Positions 1-8,240 of a DNA stretch of 64,000 bases are shown in pieces. The translations under genes were made by a program, and so were the position numbers. This DNA is from Bradyrhizobium sp. AUGA SZCCT0176 (lineage in GTDB: Bacteria; Pseudomonadota; Alphaproteobacteria; Rhizobiales; Xanthobacteraceae). Numbering within the stretch: the stretch's first letter is position 1; every line of letters starts with the position of its first letter. The notes under the pieces were generated by a model that made no database searches, was not told the origin of the DNA, and was given only the letters and a program-made list of their open reading frames with translations. The stretch covers positions 186,001 through 250,000 of the forward strand of contig NZ_JAFCMB010000009.1 of the NCBI RefSeq assembly GCF_018130145.1. Reading direction: 5' to 3'.

Positions 1-1
1 C

Positions 2-565
2 ATCCTCGCCTACCCCGCCTATCTGGCCCTGCAATACCGCAAGTTGCCGCGGATCTACGACATCACCACCGATTCGATCGACCCACCGCGGTTCGAGGCG
101 TTGGCGCGGCTGCGCGCCGGCGAAGGCACCAATCCGGCCGTCTATGCCGGGCTCTATTCAGCCGAGCAGCAGGCGATCGCCTACCCTGATATCGAGACCG
201 TGGAGCTGGAGGTCCCGCCGCAGCGCGCCTACGAGATCACGCTCGCGCTGATCAACAAGCGCAAATGGCGCGTGGTCGACGAACGCCCGCCGCAGGCGCG
301 CCGCGAAGGACGCATCGAGGCGATCGCGCAAACGATGATCATGGGATTTCGCGAAGACGTCTCGATCCGGATCAAGGCCGACGGCGAGGATTCCCGCGTC
401 GATATCCGCTCCGCATCGCGCTATTTCGACAGCGACCTCGGCAGCAACGCCTCACGCATCACCAAGCTGATCGCGGACATCAACACCGTGGCCGACACCA
501 AGCCGGCCGCGAAGAAACCGGCGGCGCCGGCGAAGGTGCAGGCCAAGACGGTGAAGAAACAGTAG
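2..565 (+). CDS. DUF1499 family protein (5' end outside window)
   Basis: The frame is open to the left edge of the window, so only the last 187 residues are seen and the start lies upstream. The text matches the DUF1499 family: short proteins with a conserved core around PPQRAYEITLALINKRKW and a later RIEAIAQTMIMGFREDVSIRI block. The first visible residues are hydrophobic (ILAYPAYLAL) and fit the end of a membrane segment. The last 30 residues are a low-complexity Lys/Ala/Pro tail. Biochemical function of the family is unknown. Degenerate relatives of the DNA coding the tail reappear near 2870-2910 and 3340-3360, which suggests local duplication or an insertion behind this gene. Confidence 0.8.
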   Translation: MLAYPAYLALQYRKLPRIYDITTDSIDPPRFEALARLRAGEGTNPAVYAGLYSAEQQAIAYPDIETVELEVPPQRAYEITLALINKRKWRVVDERPPQARREGRIEAIAQTMIMGFREDVSIRIKADGEDSRVDIRSASRYFDSDLGSNASRITKLIADINTVADTKPAAKKPAAPAKVQAKTVKKQ

Positions 566-730
566 CTCGCTGGCCGCGCTCCCTCGCCCCCGTGCGTGCG
601 ATGGGCGCAGAACGGGTCTCCGAGATTATCCCCTAACCGGACATGACGCAGTCAGATTCTCGTGCGGGAATGCACCTTGCCAAGGTGATCGCCATCGGCT
701 TGCAGCCCGGCGTAAATTCATCTCCCAGGT

Positions 731-2533
731 TCAGGCGCCTGACATTGTTTCCGCCGTGACCTCCCAACCGGCATCTATGCCACCGGGAAGCATCTGCCCG
801 CGATCCTCACCAACCTCTGCGTCGATCAACCGATTGAGCTTCTCGTTCATGGCGACAACGAGTTCCCGGTGTTGCTTGCTATTCATCGCGAGATTGTTCA
901 TTTCGTAAGGATCGGCTCTCACATCGAACAGCTCTACGTCGTTCATCAGGTAAAGGTCTTCGAAAGTCGTGGGGCGGTTGTGTTGCTTCGGCGAAAAATA
1001 GCGCGTGAATTGGTACCGCCCATCGAACACCGACCGTACCGCGCCACGCTTCATCATGTCGGGGCGGATGCCCGCACTTTTGAGATCGCTCGATTTGCCT
1101 CCCTGTTGCATGTAGGTAACGGCTTTGTTGAGAAAATCCCCGTCGAGGTAAGCGAACATGTTGTAGTTGAAGAGCGCGCCGTCGCGAACGGCCGTGAACT
1201 CGGCGCGCTGAGGAGCCGCGAGGAGTCCGGACAAGTCCTTTCCGGGAAGGTCTTTGACAATCCTGGCCCGTTTGTCCGGTGCGACCGCACTAAGCCCTAT
1301 CAGCGTCGGCGCGATATCCACGTGCGACGTGACGGCCCGACACTGCTGCCCGCCGGCGTGCGCGGGGTGAGCGATGATCAACGGTACGTTGTTTTGCTCG
1401 CGGTACGAGACTGCACCCTTGGCGTGAAGTTGATGCGCGCCGTCCATGTCGCCATGATCGGCGGTCAGGATCACGATCGTCTTGTCGGCAAGACCCGAGG
1501 CGTCCAACGCGGCGAGAACGGTCTCGATGTTGCGATCCACATCGCGCATGCAATTCAGATAATAGTTGTGGCGCCGGCGCCAGCGAGCATCCTCGTTCGG
1601 GATGTGGCCGACCAGCGCGTCGTGGGCCCTCAGGAAATCACGATGCGCCGGAGGGCGGCCCGGCGCGTCAAGTGCCTGAAAGTGGCTCGCCGGGAGCTTG
1701 AAGTCCCACTGCTTGGCATAGAGCGGATCGACCGGGTCGCGCGCGACGCGCTTGATGCCGCTTTTTGTCTGGACAACCGTGCCGGGGGCATCGGTGTTGT
1801 AGTACATTACATCATGCGGGTTGACGAGGTTGACGGCGAGAAACCAAGGCTTGTTTTCCTGTGAGAGATCGCGTGCCTTGCCGCGCAGCCAGTTGACGCC
1901 CATTGCAGCGATGATCGCGTCGTGCAGGTATCCGCCCCGCGTGTGTGCGATGATGTCGCCCACGCCGAAATAATCGGCGAAACCGTACGCCTCCATCTCC
2001 TCCGTGAAAATCTTGGTCAGATGGCCATGTTCGTTGACCGTCTCAAATTCCCTGGTCAGATGCCACTTGCCCTTGTAGGCCGTGTAGTAGCCGGCGTCGC
2101 GCATCATATCGCCAAGGGTCGGAATCTCGGTCGACATGCTCTCGATCCAGGGGAAATTCGTGTTGTCGAACATTTTCGTGTGCTGGATGTGCCGCCCGGT
2201 ATAGAGCACCGAGCGGGAAGGCGTGCACACGCATGAACCGATGCGGTGATTGACGAACGTTGTGCCTCGTTTCATCAATCGTTCGTGTGCAGGCAACCGA
2301 TAACCCGCCGGGAGTTCTCCTGGCCGGAACAATCGCTCCTGGTCGACCAGGAGGAACAGGATGTTGTAGGGCTGCGCGCTCTCGCGGGCTGCCTTGGTCG
2401 AGCCAACGGCCGCGTGGACTTGCCCGCTCGTATCGGCCGCGGCGCCGAGTCCCAGAGCCACCGCACCCATTCCAGCCGTGCGCAGGAAGCCTCGACGCGA
2501 GTCAGCCGGGCCCTGCGGATGATCGTTACTCAT
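731..2533 (-). CDS. Tat-exported sulfatase, 600 aa
   Basis: Alkaline-phosphatase-superfamily sulfatase that would hydrolyse a sulfate ester in the periplasm; the substrate cannot be named. It starts with a Tat signal (RRGFLRTAGMG and a hydrophobic stretch, residues about 13-35). The sulfatase signature CTPSRSVLYTG follows near residue 100; its first Cys is the one modified to formylglycine. Other family pieces are the metal-binding LLVDQE near residue 60 and the TADHGDMDGAHQLHAKG block near residue 360. The ATG has a good ribosome site (AGGAGAGGAC). It stands alone, with no transporter beside it; the maturation enzyme must be encoded elsewhere. A choline-sulfatase or phosphonate-hydrolase-like role is possible but unproven. 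Confidence 0.88.
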   Translation of the reverse strand: MSNDHPQGPADSRRGFLRTAGMGAVALGLGAAADTSGQVHAAVGSTKAARESAQPYNILFLLVDQERLFRPGELPAGYRLPAHERLMKRGTTFVNHRIGSCVCTPSRSVLYTGRHIQHTKMFDNTNFPWIESMSTEIPTLGDMMRDAGYYTAYKGKWHLTREFETVNEHGHLTKIFTEEMEAYGFADYFGVGDIIAHTRGGYLHDAIIAAMGVNWLRGKARDLSQENKPWFLAVNLVNPHDVMYYNTDAPGTVVQTKSGIKRVARDPVDPLYAKQWDFKLPASHFQALDAPGRPPAHRDFLRAHDALVGHIPNEDARWRRRHNYYLNCMRDVDRNIETVLAALDASGLADKTIVILTADHGDMDGAHQLHAKGAVSYREQNNVPLIIAHPAHAGGQQCRAVTSHVDIAPTLIGLSAVAPDKRARIVKDLPGKDLSGLLAAPQRAEFTAVRDGALFNYNMFAYLDGDFLNKAVTYMQQGGKSSDLKSAGIRPDMMKRGAVRSVFDGRYQFTRYFSPKQHNRPTTFEDLYLMNDVELFDVRADPYEMNNLAMNSKQHRELVVAMNEKLNRLIDAEVGEDRGQMLPGGIDAGWEVTAETMSGA

Positions 2534-2825
2534 GTCCTCTCCTTTTCTTGGTCAGGAGGCTTGCGGTAGAGTTGATCTTCAGTCGGTCGATCTTGCCCAT
2601 TGAACTTGAAGGGAGCGCGGTCTTGGGCCGCCTAGCAAAGTCCAGGCACACGCAAGTTGTTCGCCAAGATCGTTCAATTTACCGCGCGGCAGCAATCGGA
2701 ATGAGGTGCCTGGCCCCACCTGGACGGAGCACTCACCAGTCTGGCGCAAGGATCGAGCGGTAGCTATGCAAAAAGCAGCCAAGCCTGCGGCATCATGTCC
2801 GTAGTTGGGCACTTTCCGGACATGG

Positions 2826-2873
2826 CGAGATGTCCGACTTGAGTCTGTTATGCACAGCAAAGCGGACGTCGCC
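2826..2873 (+). repeat. 48-bp direct repeat, copy A
   Basis: This 48-base stretch, starting CGAGATGTCCGACTTGAG, recurs at 3279-3326 with one difference (A instead of G). It contains short inverted arms (GATGTCCG and CGGACGTC) and could form a weak hairpin. The gene-free stretch from 2534 to 2979 holds only this repeat, followed by a stretch resembling the tail-coding end of the DUF1499 gene; no convincing gene is seen in it. Confidence 0.75.
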
Positions 2874-2979
2874 GGCCCACCAAGAAACCGGCCAGCCGGC
2901 CAAGGCGCAAGCCAACCCTAGTGTCCTAAATGCAAGATGATAGAGTGTCGTAATTCGCAGTATGACCGGTGAGGACACC

Positions 2980-3183
2980 ATGGGATGGTTTGACCGGCTG
3001 TTTGGAAGAACCCCGGGGCCTACTAGCCAACTCTTTGCCAGATTCAGAAAGAAATCACGGGCACCAACTGATCCTGATCTTCTGAAGATTGCCAAAGACC
3101 GAAAAGGGCATGTTTCACGGAGAGCTGTGAGAGATGAGTATAATCGGCTGCTCTTGGAGAAGTACTCGCACGATAAGGATTGA
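2980..3183 (+). CDS. Small basic hypothetical protein, 67 aa
   Basis: A short frame beginning MGWFDRLFG and ending in a charged helix-like stretch (RRAVRDEYNRLLLEKYSHDKD). I chose the ATG at 2980 because GGTGAGGA lies seven bases before it; an upstream in-frame ATG at 2962 has no such site. Base use is lower in GC than the neighbours. No family is recognised. It sits between the two copies of a 48-bp repeat, so it may have arrived with them. It could also be a chance frame. Confidence 0.45.
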   Translation: MGWFDRLFGRTPGPTSQLFARFRKKSRAPTDPDLLKIAKDRKGHVSRRAVRDEYNRLLLEKYSHDKD

Positions 3184-3278
3184 TTTCTAGTTCCATCTAG
3201 TGGCGCAAGCTTTTGTAAGCCCGCCTCAGCGGGCAGCCCCTATCTTGACGTCGCTTGCTAGCCCGTAGCAGGAAATGA

Positions 3279-3326
3279 CGAGATGTCCGACTTGAGTCTG
3301 TTATGCGCAGCAAAGCGGACGTCGCC
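3279..3326 (+). repeat. 48-bp direct repeat, copy B
   Basis: Second copy of the element at 2826-2873, 47 of 48 bases identical. It is followed directly by a sequence ending CCAAGACAGTGAAGAAG that closely matches the DNA coding the last residues of the DUF1499 gene (541-560). The stretch 3184-3485 between the small protein and the MBL gene holds this repeat and the palindromic element at 3369-3470, and no gene I can support. Confidence 0.75.
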
Positions 3327-3368
3327 AGCCAAGGCGCGGGCCAAGACAGTGAAGAAGTGAGGCACTAC

Positions 3369-3470
3369 CGTCATTCCGGGGCGACACGAAGTGTCGAACC
3401 ACAGATGCGCAATTGCGCATCGGGGAATCTCGAGATTCCGGGTTCGTGCTTCGCACGCCCCGGAATGACG
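3369..3470. repeat. Dispersed palindromic repeat, copy 1
   Basis: A REP-like element bounded by CGTCATTCCGGGGCG and its inverse CCCCGGAATGACG. It contains the palindrome GATGCGCAATTGCGCATC and a second one, GGAATCTCGAGATTCC. The same GCGCAATTGCGC core occurs three more times in the window (4449-4570, 5913-5975, 36804-36961), always between genes. It could act as a transcription end or RNA-stability hairpin for the MBL gene transcript. Dispersed elements of this look are usual in Bradyrhizobium chromosomes (recall, unverified). Confidence 0.75.
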
Positions 3471-3485
3471 GACGGATGGATGGCC

Positions 3486-4415
3486 CTACGAAGAAGCCAT
3501 CCGATAGGTCCCGCCGATCACGGGATCGCCGTCGGTCGCCACGATGCCGCGCGACACCAGATCTTCCAGGTGCGCCAGCACCGAATAGCCGGCTGCACCG
3601 CTCAGCCGCGGATCGAGGCCGATATAGATCGCGCGCACCATGGTCGGGATGTCGGTCTCGCCCTTGACAAGGCGATGCAGGATCGAGGCTTCGCGCGCGC
3701 GGCGGTGCCGGGTCAGGAAACGCACAAAGCGCGGGCCTTCCGGAATTTCCGGCCCATGGCCTGAGAAATACAGATCCTCAGGGCGGCTTTCCAGCCGCGC
3801 CAGCGAATCCATGTAGTCGATCATCGAGCCATCCGGCGGGGCCACGATCGAGGTCGACCAGCCCATCACGTGGTCGCCGACGAAACTGATCTTTCGCTCG
3901 GGCCAGGCGAACGCCAGATGATTGGCGGTGTGGCCGGGGGTCGCCACCGCTTCCAGCGCCCAGCCGGAGCCTTCGATGGTGTCACCGTCCTTGACCTCGA
4001 TGTCCGGCCGGAAGTTGCGATCGGCCCCCGATTCCGGATTGTGCTTCTCGCTCTCGAAGCGCGGCCGCGAGGCGCGGTGCGGTCCCTCGGCGTAGACAGG
4101 CGCGCCGGTCGCGGCCTTGATCCGCGCGGTGTTCGGCGAATGGTCGTTGTGGGTATGGGTGACCAGGATATGTGTCACGGTTTCGCCGCGCACGGCGTCC
4201 AGCAGCGCGTTCGCGTGCGCCTCGTTGTTTGGCCCGGGATCGATGATCGCGACCTTGCCCTTGCCCACGATGTAACTGACCGTGCCGGTGAAGGTGAAGG
4301 GGCTCGGATTGTTGCAGAGCACCCGACGTACGCCGGGCCGGGCTTCGTCGACGACGCCCGGCAGGAGCGGAAAGTCGCGGTTGAACGGGATGGTTTCGTT
4401 GTCGGTTTCGGCCAT
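3486..4415 (-). CDS. MBL-fold metallohydrolase (LACTB2-like), 309 aa
   Basis: Metallo-beta-lactamase fold hydrolase. The zinc motif THTHNDHSPNT (HxHxDH) is near residue 85, followed by the metal-ligand region GHTANHLAF near residue 165 and GDHVMGWST near residue 185. The C-terminal 100 residues form the winged-helix-like tail typical of the LACTB2/glyoxalase-II-like branch. Substrate unknown: thioesters, nucleic acids and lactones are all handled by relatives. It is followed by its own palindromic repeat and preceded by another, so it is probably a single-gene transcript. The ATG is preceded by a weak purine-rich site. Confidence 0.88.
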   Translation of the reverse strand: MAETDNETIPFNRDFPLLPGVVDEARPGVRRVLCNNPSPFTFTGTVSYIVGKGKVAIIDPGPNNEAHANALLDAVRGETVTHILVTHTHNDHSPNTARIKAATGAPVYAEGPHRASRPRFESEKHNPESGADRNFRPDIEVKDGDTIEGSGWALEAVATPGHTANHLAFAWPERKISFVGDHVMGWSTSIVAPPDGSMIDYMDSLARLESRPEDLYFSGHGPEIPEGPRFVRFLTRHRRAREASILHRLVKGETDIPTMVRAIYIGLDPRLSGAAGYSVLAHLEDLVSRGIVATDGDPVIGGTYRMASS

Positions 4416-4448
4416 GGGAGTTCCTGCACGCTGTCACCAAGCTACAGT

Positions 4449-4570
4449 CGTCATACCCCGCGAAGGCGGGGTATCCAGTAAACGCCGGCGTTCGAGACTA
4501 AACGGGAGGTCTCTGGGATACTGGATCGTCCGCCCCCCGTGCGCAATTGCGCACTCGGGCGGACGATGAC
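4449..4570. repeat. Dispersed palindromic repeat, copy 2
   Basis: Element with outer arms CGTCATACCCCGCGAAGGCG at the left and CGGACGATGAC at the right, an inner pair GGTATCCAGTA/ATACTGGATC, and the core GTGCGCAATTGCGCAC. It fills the space between the convergently placed ends of the MBL gene promoter region and gcdH. It is a relative of the copies at 3369 and 5913. Confidence 0.7.
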
Positions 4571-4610
4571 AGCTAAGTTTGACGCCACCTCGGGTGCCCT
4601 GTCCAAGGCC

Positions 4611-5825
4611 TTACGAAAACGCCTGGATGCCCGTGATCGCGCGGCCCAAAATCAGGGCGTGGACGTCGTGGGCGCCTTCATAGGTGTTGACGGTTTCCAG
4701 GTTCGAAGAGTGACGCATCACGTGATATTCGATCTGGATGCCGTTGCCGCCGTGCATGTCGCGGGCGACGCGGGCGATGTCGAGCGCCTTGCCGCAATTG
4801 TTGCGCTTGACGATCGAGATCATCTCCGGCGCCACCTTGCCTTCGTCCATCAGACGGCCGACGCGCAACGAGGCCTGCAGGCCCAGCGAGATCTCGGTCT
4901 GCATGTCGGCGAGCTTCTTCTGCACCAGCTGGGTTGCCGCCAGCGGCCGGCCAAACTGCTTGCGCTCGAGCGTGTATTGCCGCGCGCGCGCCATGCAGTC
5001 TTCGGCGGCGCCCATCACGCCCCAGGAGATGCCGTAGCGGGCGCGGTTGAGGCAGCCGAACGGCCCCTTCAGGCCGGATACGTTGGGCAACAGCGCGCTC
5101 TCCGGCACCACCACGCCGTCCATCACGATCTCGCCGGTGATCGAGGCGCGCAATGAAAGCTTGCCGCCAATTTTCGGCGCCGACAGGCCCTTCATGCCTT
5201 TTTCCAGGATAAAGCCGCGGATCTGGTTGTCATGCGCGGCCGATTTCGCCCAGACGACAAAGACGTCGGCGATCGGCGCGTTGGAAATCCACATCTTGCT
5301 GCCGGTCAGCCGGTAGCCGTCGGAGACCTTCTCGGCGCGCGTCTTCATGCCGCCGGGATCGGAGCCGGCATCCGGCTCGGTCAGGCCGAAGCAGCCGACC
5401 CATTCGCCGGTCGCGAGCTTGGGCAGATATTTCTTGCGCTGGCTGTCGTCGCCGTAGGCGTAGATCGGGTGCATCACCAGCGAGGACTGCACGGAGTTCA
5501 TCGAGCGATAGCCGGAATCGACGCGCTCGATTTCGCGCGCCACCAGGCCATAGGCGACATAGCTTGCACTGGCGCAGCCATATTCTTCCGGCAGCGTGAT
5601 GCCGATCAGGCCGAGTTCGCCCATCTCGTTGAAGATCTCGCGATCGGTCTTTTCCTCGAGATAGGCCTTGGTGACGCGCGGCAGCAGCTTGTCCTGCGCA
5701 TAGGCACGCGCGGTGTCGCGGATCATGCGTTCGTCTTCGGTAAGCTGCTCGTCGAGCAGGAACGGATCGTCCCACTGGAAACCCGCGGATGTCGGTTTGT
5801 CCTTGGACTGAGGGCGCACGCTCAT
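4611..5825 (-). CDS. gcdH: Glutaryl-CoA dehydrogenase, 404 aa
   Basis: FAD-dependent acyl-CoA dehydrogenase that oxidises and decarboxylates glutaryl-CoA to crotonyl-CoA in lysine, tryptophan and aromatic-acid breakdown. Family blocks in order: SGYRSMNSVQSSLVMHPIYAYG, the flavin-contact LTEPDAGSDPGGMKTRAE, KMWISNAPIADVFVVWAK, and the C-terminal NTYEGAHDVHALILGRA that carries the catalytic Glu in YEG. The run of text is close to known GcdH proteins through its whole length. The start at 5825 is preferred because AAAGGGA precedes it; an in-frame ATG 15 codons upstream has no ribosome site. A palindromic repeat lies upstream at 5913. Confidence 0.93.
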   Translation of the reverse strand: MSVRPQSKDKPTSAGFQWDDPFLLDEQLTEDERMIRDTARAYAQDKLLPRVTKAYLEEKTDREIFNEMGELGLIGITLPEEYGCASASYVAYGLVAREIERVDSGYRSMNSVQSSLVMHPIYAYGDDSQRKKYLPKLATGEWVGCFGLTEPDAGSDPGGMKTRAEKVSDGYRLTGSKMWISNAPIADVFVVWAKSAAHDNQIRGFILEKGMKGLSAPKIGGKLSLRASITGEIVMDGVVVPESALLPNVSGLKGPFGCLNRARYGISWGVMGAAEDCMARARQYTLERKQFGRPLAATQLVQKKLADMQTEISLGLQASLRVGRLMDEGKVAPEMISIVKRNNCGKALDIARVARDMHGGNGIQIEYHVMRHSSNLETVNTYEGAHDVHALILGRAITGIQAFS

Positions 5826-5912
5826 AAAAATCCCTTTCGCATCACTGTCCTCATTGGAATTGGCGGCCAAATTAGTGCGCTATCGTCCGAAGCGCAATTG
5901 AATTGGGCATCG

Positions 5913-5975
5913 CCGTCATTCCCCGATGCGCAATTGCGCATCTGGGGGCGCGCGGCAGCGCGCCCCGGAATGACG
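5913..5975. repeat. Dispersed palindromic repeat, copy 3
   Basis: Compact copy: GTCATTCCCCGATGCGCAAT at the left, the full GATGCGCAATTGCGCATC palindrome, a GGCGCGCGGCAGCGCGCC hairpin, and CCCCGGAATGACG at the right. It sits between gcdH and the end of the RibBA-like gene and may serve as the 3' hairpin of the latter. Confidence 0.75.
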
Positions 5976-5982
5976 ACTGGAG

Positions 5983-7059
5983 TTACCCCTCGAGCCGTTC
6001 GTTGGAGACGATCTCGATCCCGAAACCGGACAGTCCCTTGTAGTCGTGGACCGACGACGTCAGATGCCGGATCGAAGTGATGCCGAGATCGCGCAATATT
6101 TGCGCACCGACGCCGACTTCACGCCATTGCCGGTTACGATCGGCCTCGGCGGATTTCTGTTCGCCGACCGGCTCGACCGGAACGCCGGCGGCGCCGTCGC
6201 GCAAATACACCAGCACGCCGCGGCCGGCCTGCTTGAAATGGTTCAGCACGATCTGCATGCGCGCCTGGCCGGTGAACAGATCCTTGACGATGTTGGGCTT
6301 GTGCAGCCGCGTCAGCACGTTCTTGCCGTCGCCGATGCCGTTATAGACGAAGGCGGCGTGCGCGATCTCATCGAACGGCGAACGGTAGGCGTAGCCCTGC
6401 AGCGGCCCGATCGGGCTATCCGTCGTAAAGGTCGCGACCCGCTCGATCAGCTTCTCGCGCGCCTGACGGTAGGCGATCATGTCAGCGATCGTGACGTGCT
6501 TGAGCTTGTGGGTGGCGGCGAATTTTGCGACCTGCACGCCCTTCATCACGGTGCCGTCGTCGTTCATCAACTCGGAGATGACGCCGACCGGCGGCAGGCC
6601 GGAGAGCTTGCAGAGATCGACCGCGGCCTCGGTATGACCGGAACGCAGCAGCACGCCGCCGTCGCGGGCGATCAGCGGAAAGATATGACCGGGCCGGGCA
6701 AAATCACTGGCGCCGGCATTCGGGTTGGCCAGCGCCCGGCAGCAGGAGGCGCGCTCGTCCGCCGAAATCCCGGTGCCGCCATCGGGCTTGTAGTCGATCG
6801 AGACGGTGAAGGCGGTGGTGTGGTTGGAATCATTATGCGCGACCATCGGATCGAGCCGGAACCGGCGCGCGTCTTCCTGCGTGATCGGCGCGCAGACGAT
6901 GCCCGAGGTATGGCGGATGATGAACGCCATTTTCTCGGCGGTGCAGAGCGAGGCCGCGACGATCAAATCGCCCTCACCCTCCCGGTCGTCATCATCGGTG
7001 ACGACGACGAGTTCGCCGTTGGCAAAGGCTTGCAGAACTTCCTGGATCGTATCGGCCAT
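5983..7059 (-). CDS. ribB: RibB (DHBP synthase) with a degenerate GTP cyclohydrolase II-like domain, 358 aa
   Basis: Residues 1-205 are 3,4-dihydroxy-2-butanone-4-phosphate synthase of riboflavin synthesis: DDREGEGDLIVAA near residue 24, RHTSGIVC, the RPGHIFPL block and GHTEAAVDL, then NDDGT. Residues about 210-355 align in outline with GTP cyclohydrolase II. However, the zinc site, which in RibA reads ECLTGD...RCDC, is replaced by text without cysteines (NIVKDLFTGQARMQIV), and the RQEGRG loop reads LRDGAAG. So the first domain should work and the second should not make the pyrimidine. A separate ribA is expected elsewhere. No FMN riboswitch was recognised upstream. Confidence 0.88.
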   Translation of the reverse strand: MADTIQEVLQAFANGELVVVTDDDDREGEGDLIVAASLCTAEKMAFIIRHTSGIVCAPITQEDARRFRLDPMVAHNDSNHTTAFTVSIDYKPDGGTGISADERASCCRALANPNAGASDFARPGHIFPLIARDGGVLLRSGHTEAAVDLCKLSGLPPVGVISELMNDDGTVMKGVQVAKFAATHKLKHVTIADMIAYRQAREKLIERVATFTTDSPIGPLQGYAYRSPFDEIAHAAFVYNGIGDGKNVLTRLHKPNIVKDLFTGQARMQIVLNHFKQAGRGVLVYLRDGAAGVPVEPVGEQKSAEADRNRQWREVGVGAQILRDLGITSIRHLTSSVHDYKGLSGFGIEIVSNERLEG

Positions 7060-7258
7060 TTTCTCAAATTCTCGCTTTGGACAGGGAGTGCATTAGCCGG
7101 ACTCATGGGCCCGCGCCAGCATCAATACGCAGGGCAGAACGTCGCCTGCGACGTTTCGCTGTACGAAATCGGCATGCAGGAAACCATTGACCGGGTCCGG
7201 CTTCAATCGCCATGGTCGCACCCATAAAAACAAGAAGCACCATTCGGGGAGGAGACAT

Positions 7259-7381
7259 ATGCGTTTTCGGTTGAATTTCCACCTGATGGCATGGGCGGGG
7301 TTCGCCCTGATGGCAGGGGTCGCGGGCCTATCGCACCCCGCTCCCGCCGCTGGCGTACCAGCCGCTGAGAGCAGCCTGTAG
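7259..7381 (+). CDS. Short secreted peptide or remnant signal sequence, 40 aa
   Basis: An ATG with a very strong ribosome site (GGGGAGGAGA) opens a 40-codon frame: basic start (MRFRLNFH), hydrophobic core (MAWAGFALMAGVAGL), then an Ala/Pro-rich cleavage region (HPAPAAGVPAAESSL) and a stop. This is a near-perfect signal peptide with almost nothing after it. It is either a genuine tiny exported peptide or the front end of a larger exported protein lost by a stop or deletion; the next gene lies 10 bases beyond on the other strand. No family recognised. Confidence 0.45.
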   Translation: MRFRLNFHLMAWAGFALMAGVAGLSHPAPAAGVPAAESSL

Positions 7382-7391
7382 CCCTACCAGT

Positions 7392-8231
7392 TCACCGCCG
7401 CCGCTGCTCGCGCCGTTTGGCGAAGCCTGCAGCAAGGAGGATGCAGAAGGCCCACCCCAGCAAGGGCACAGCTGCGGTGCGCGCAATGGCCCGGTATTGC
7501 TCTGCGAGGGCGCCTGCAACCGAGGGAGCGCGCGTCACGATGAGCGGCTCATCCAGTGTCTTGAGGCCGAGTTTCCTGGCCGCATCGCGCGCGATGATCT
7601 GCGCGCCGGATACGGCAACGCCCACGAGCCGGACATATTCACCGCCGGATTCGTTCCAGAATTGCGGATGCGAGGCGAGAACGCGTCCGGAATCCCTGAC
7701 TTCGCCCGCGACCCAGACTTCAACGGGAAGCTCGGGTCTCCAGCCCTCGCCGACCAGCGGCGCAAGACGGCGGGTGCCGTAACCCTTGCTGCCGCGGCCG
7801 CCGCTCATGCGGGCCTCCCCTGCGAACTCGGTGGCAATGCGCCAGCGCGGCGCGGCGTAGCCGGCGACGCCGACACCTTCAGGAATATCGTCGACCAGAC
7901 GCAGATTGACGGTGCGGCCCCACAACGGTGCATCCACGACAAAGGCCGGCGACACGCCCGTCAATGTCATGATCGCAACCGCAGGCATGCACAGGCCGGG
8001 CCGGGATCGCGTGACGCCTATAGCCAGCGGCAAACCGAGCAGGAACACCCCCATGATCCACGGCACAACCGGCGTGTATGCAACGACAAGCGTGCCGAGC
8101 GTCAGCTGAAACAGGATCGCAGCCGTTCCCGCCATCAGGCAACCGAACAGCGTGGACGACGCGGCCAGCGACGGGCCCGAACCGCGCGTCCTGTTTGATG
8201 ACGAGAACGATATCCGCATGCTGATGGGCAT
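7392..8231 (-). CDS. Membrane protein with a large non-membrane middle, 279 aa
   Basis: Unrecognised. Three hydrophobic segments lie in the first 100 residues (about 28-50, 55-75 and 80-100), then about 150 residues of soluble text with short beta-like motifs (VNLRLVDDIPEGVGVAGY), then one C-terminal segment (LLGWAFCILLAAGF) and an Arg-rich end. The soluble part contains VWVAGEVRDSGRVLASHPQFW, which looks like an extracytoplasmic beta domain. It lies nine bases after the preceding gene of the same strand and is surely its operon partner. A role in the envelope is likely; nothing more can be read. Confidence 0.75.
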   Translation of the reverse strand: MPISMRISFSSSNRTRGSGPSLAASSTLFGCLMAGTAAILFQLTLGTLVVAYTPVVPWIMGVFLLGLPLAIGVTRSRPGLCMPAVAIMTLTGVSPAFVVDAPLWGRTVNLRLVDDIPEGVGVAGYAAPRWRIATEFAGEARMSGGRGSKGYGTRRLAPLVGEGWRPELPVEVWVAGEVRDSGRVLASHPQFWNESGGEYVRLVGVAVSGAQIIARDAARKLGLKTLDEPLIVTRAPSVAGALAEQYRAIARTAAVPLLGWAFCILLAAGFAKRREQRRR

Positions 8232-8240
8232 TTCCGTGCT

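Noticed and set aside
2579..2860. A 93-codon minus-strand frame upstream of the sulfatase gene
   Set aside because: No ribosome site and no recognisable text; it crosses one copy of the 48-bp repeat.
7060..7258. A possible FMN riboswitch upstream of the RibB gene
   Set aside because: I looked for the conserved RFN core on the minus strand between 7060 and 7258 and did not find it.
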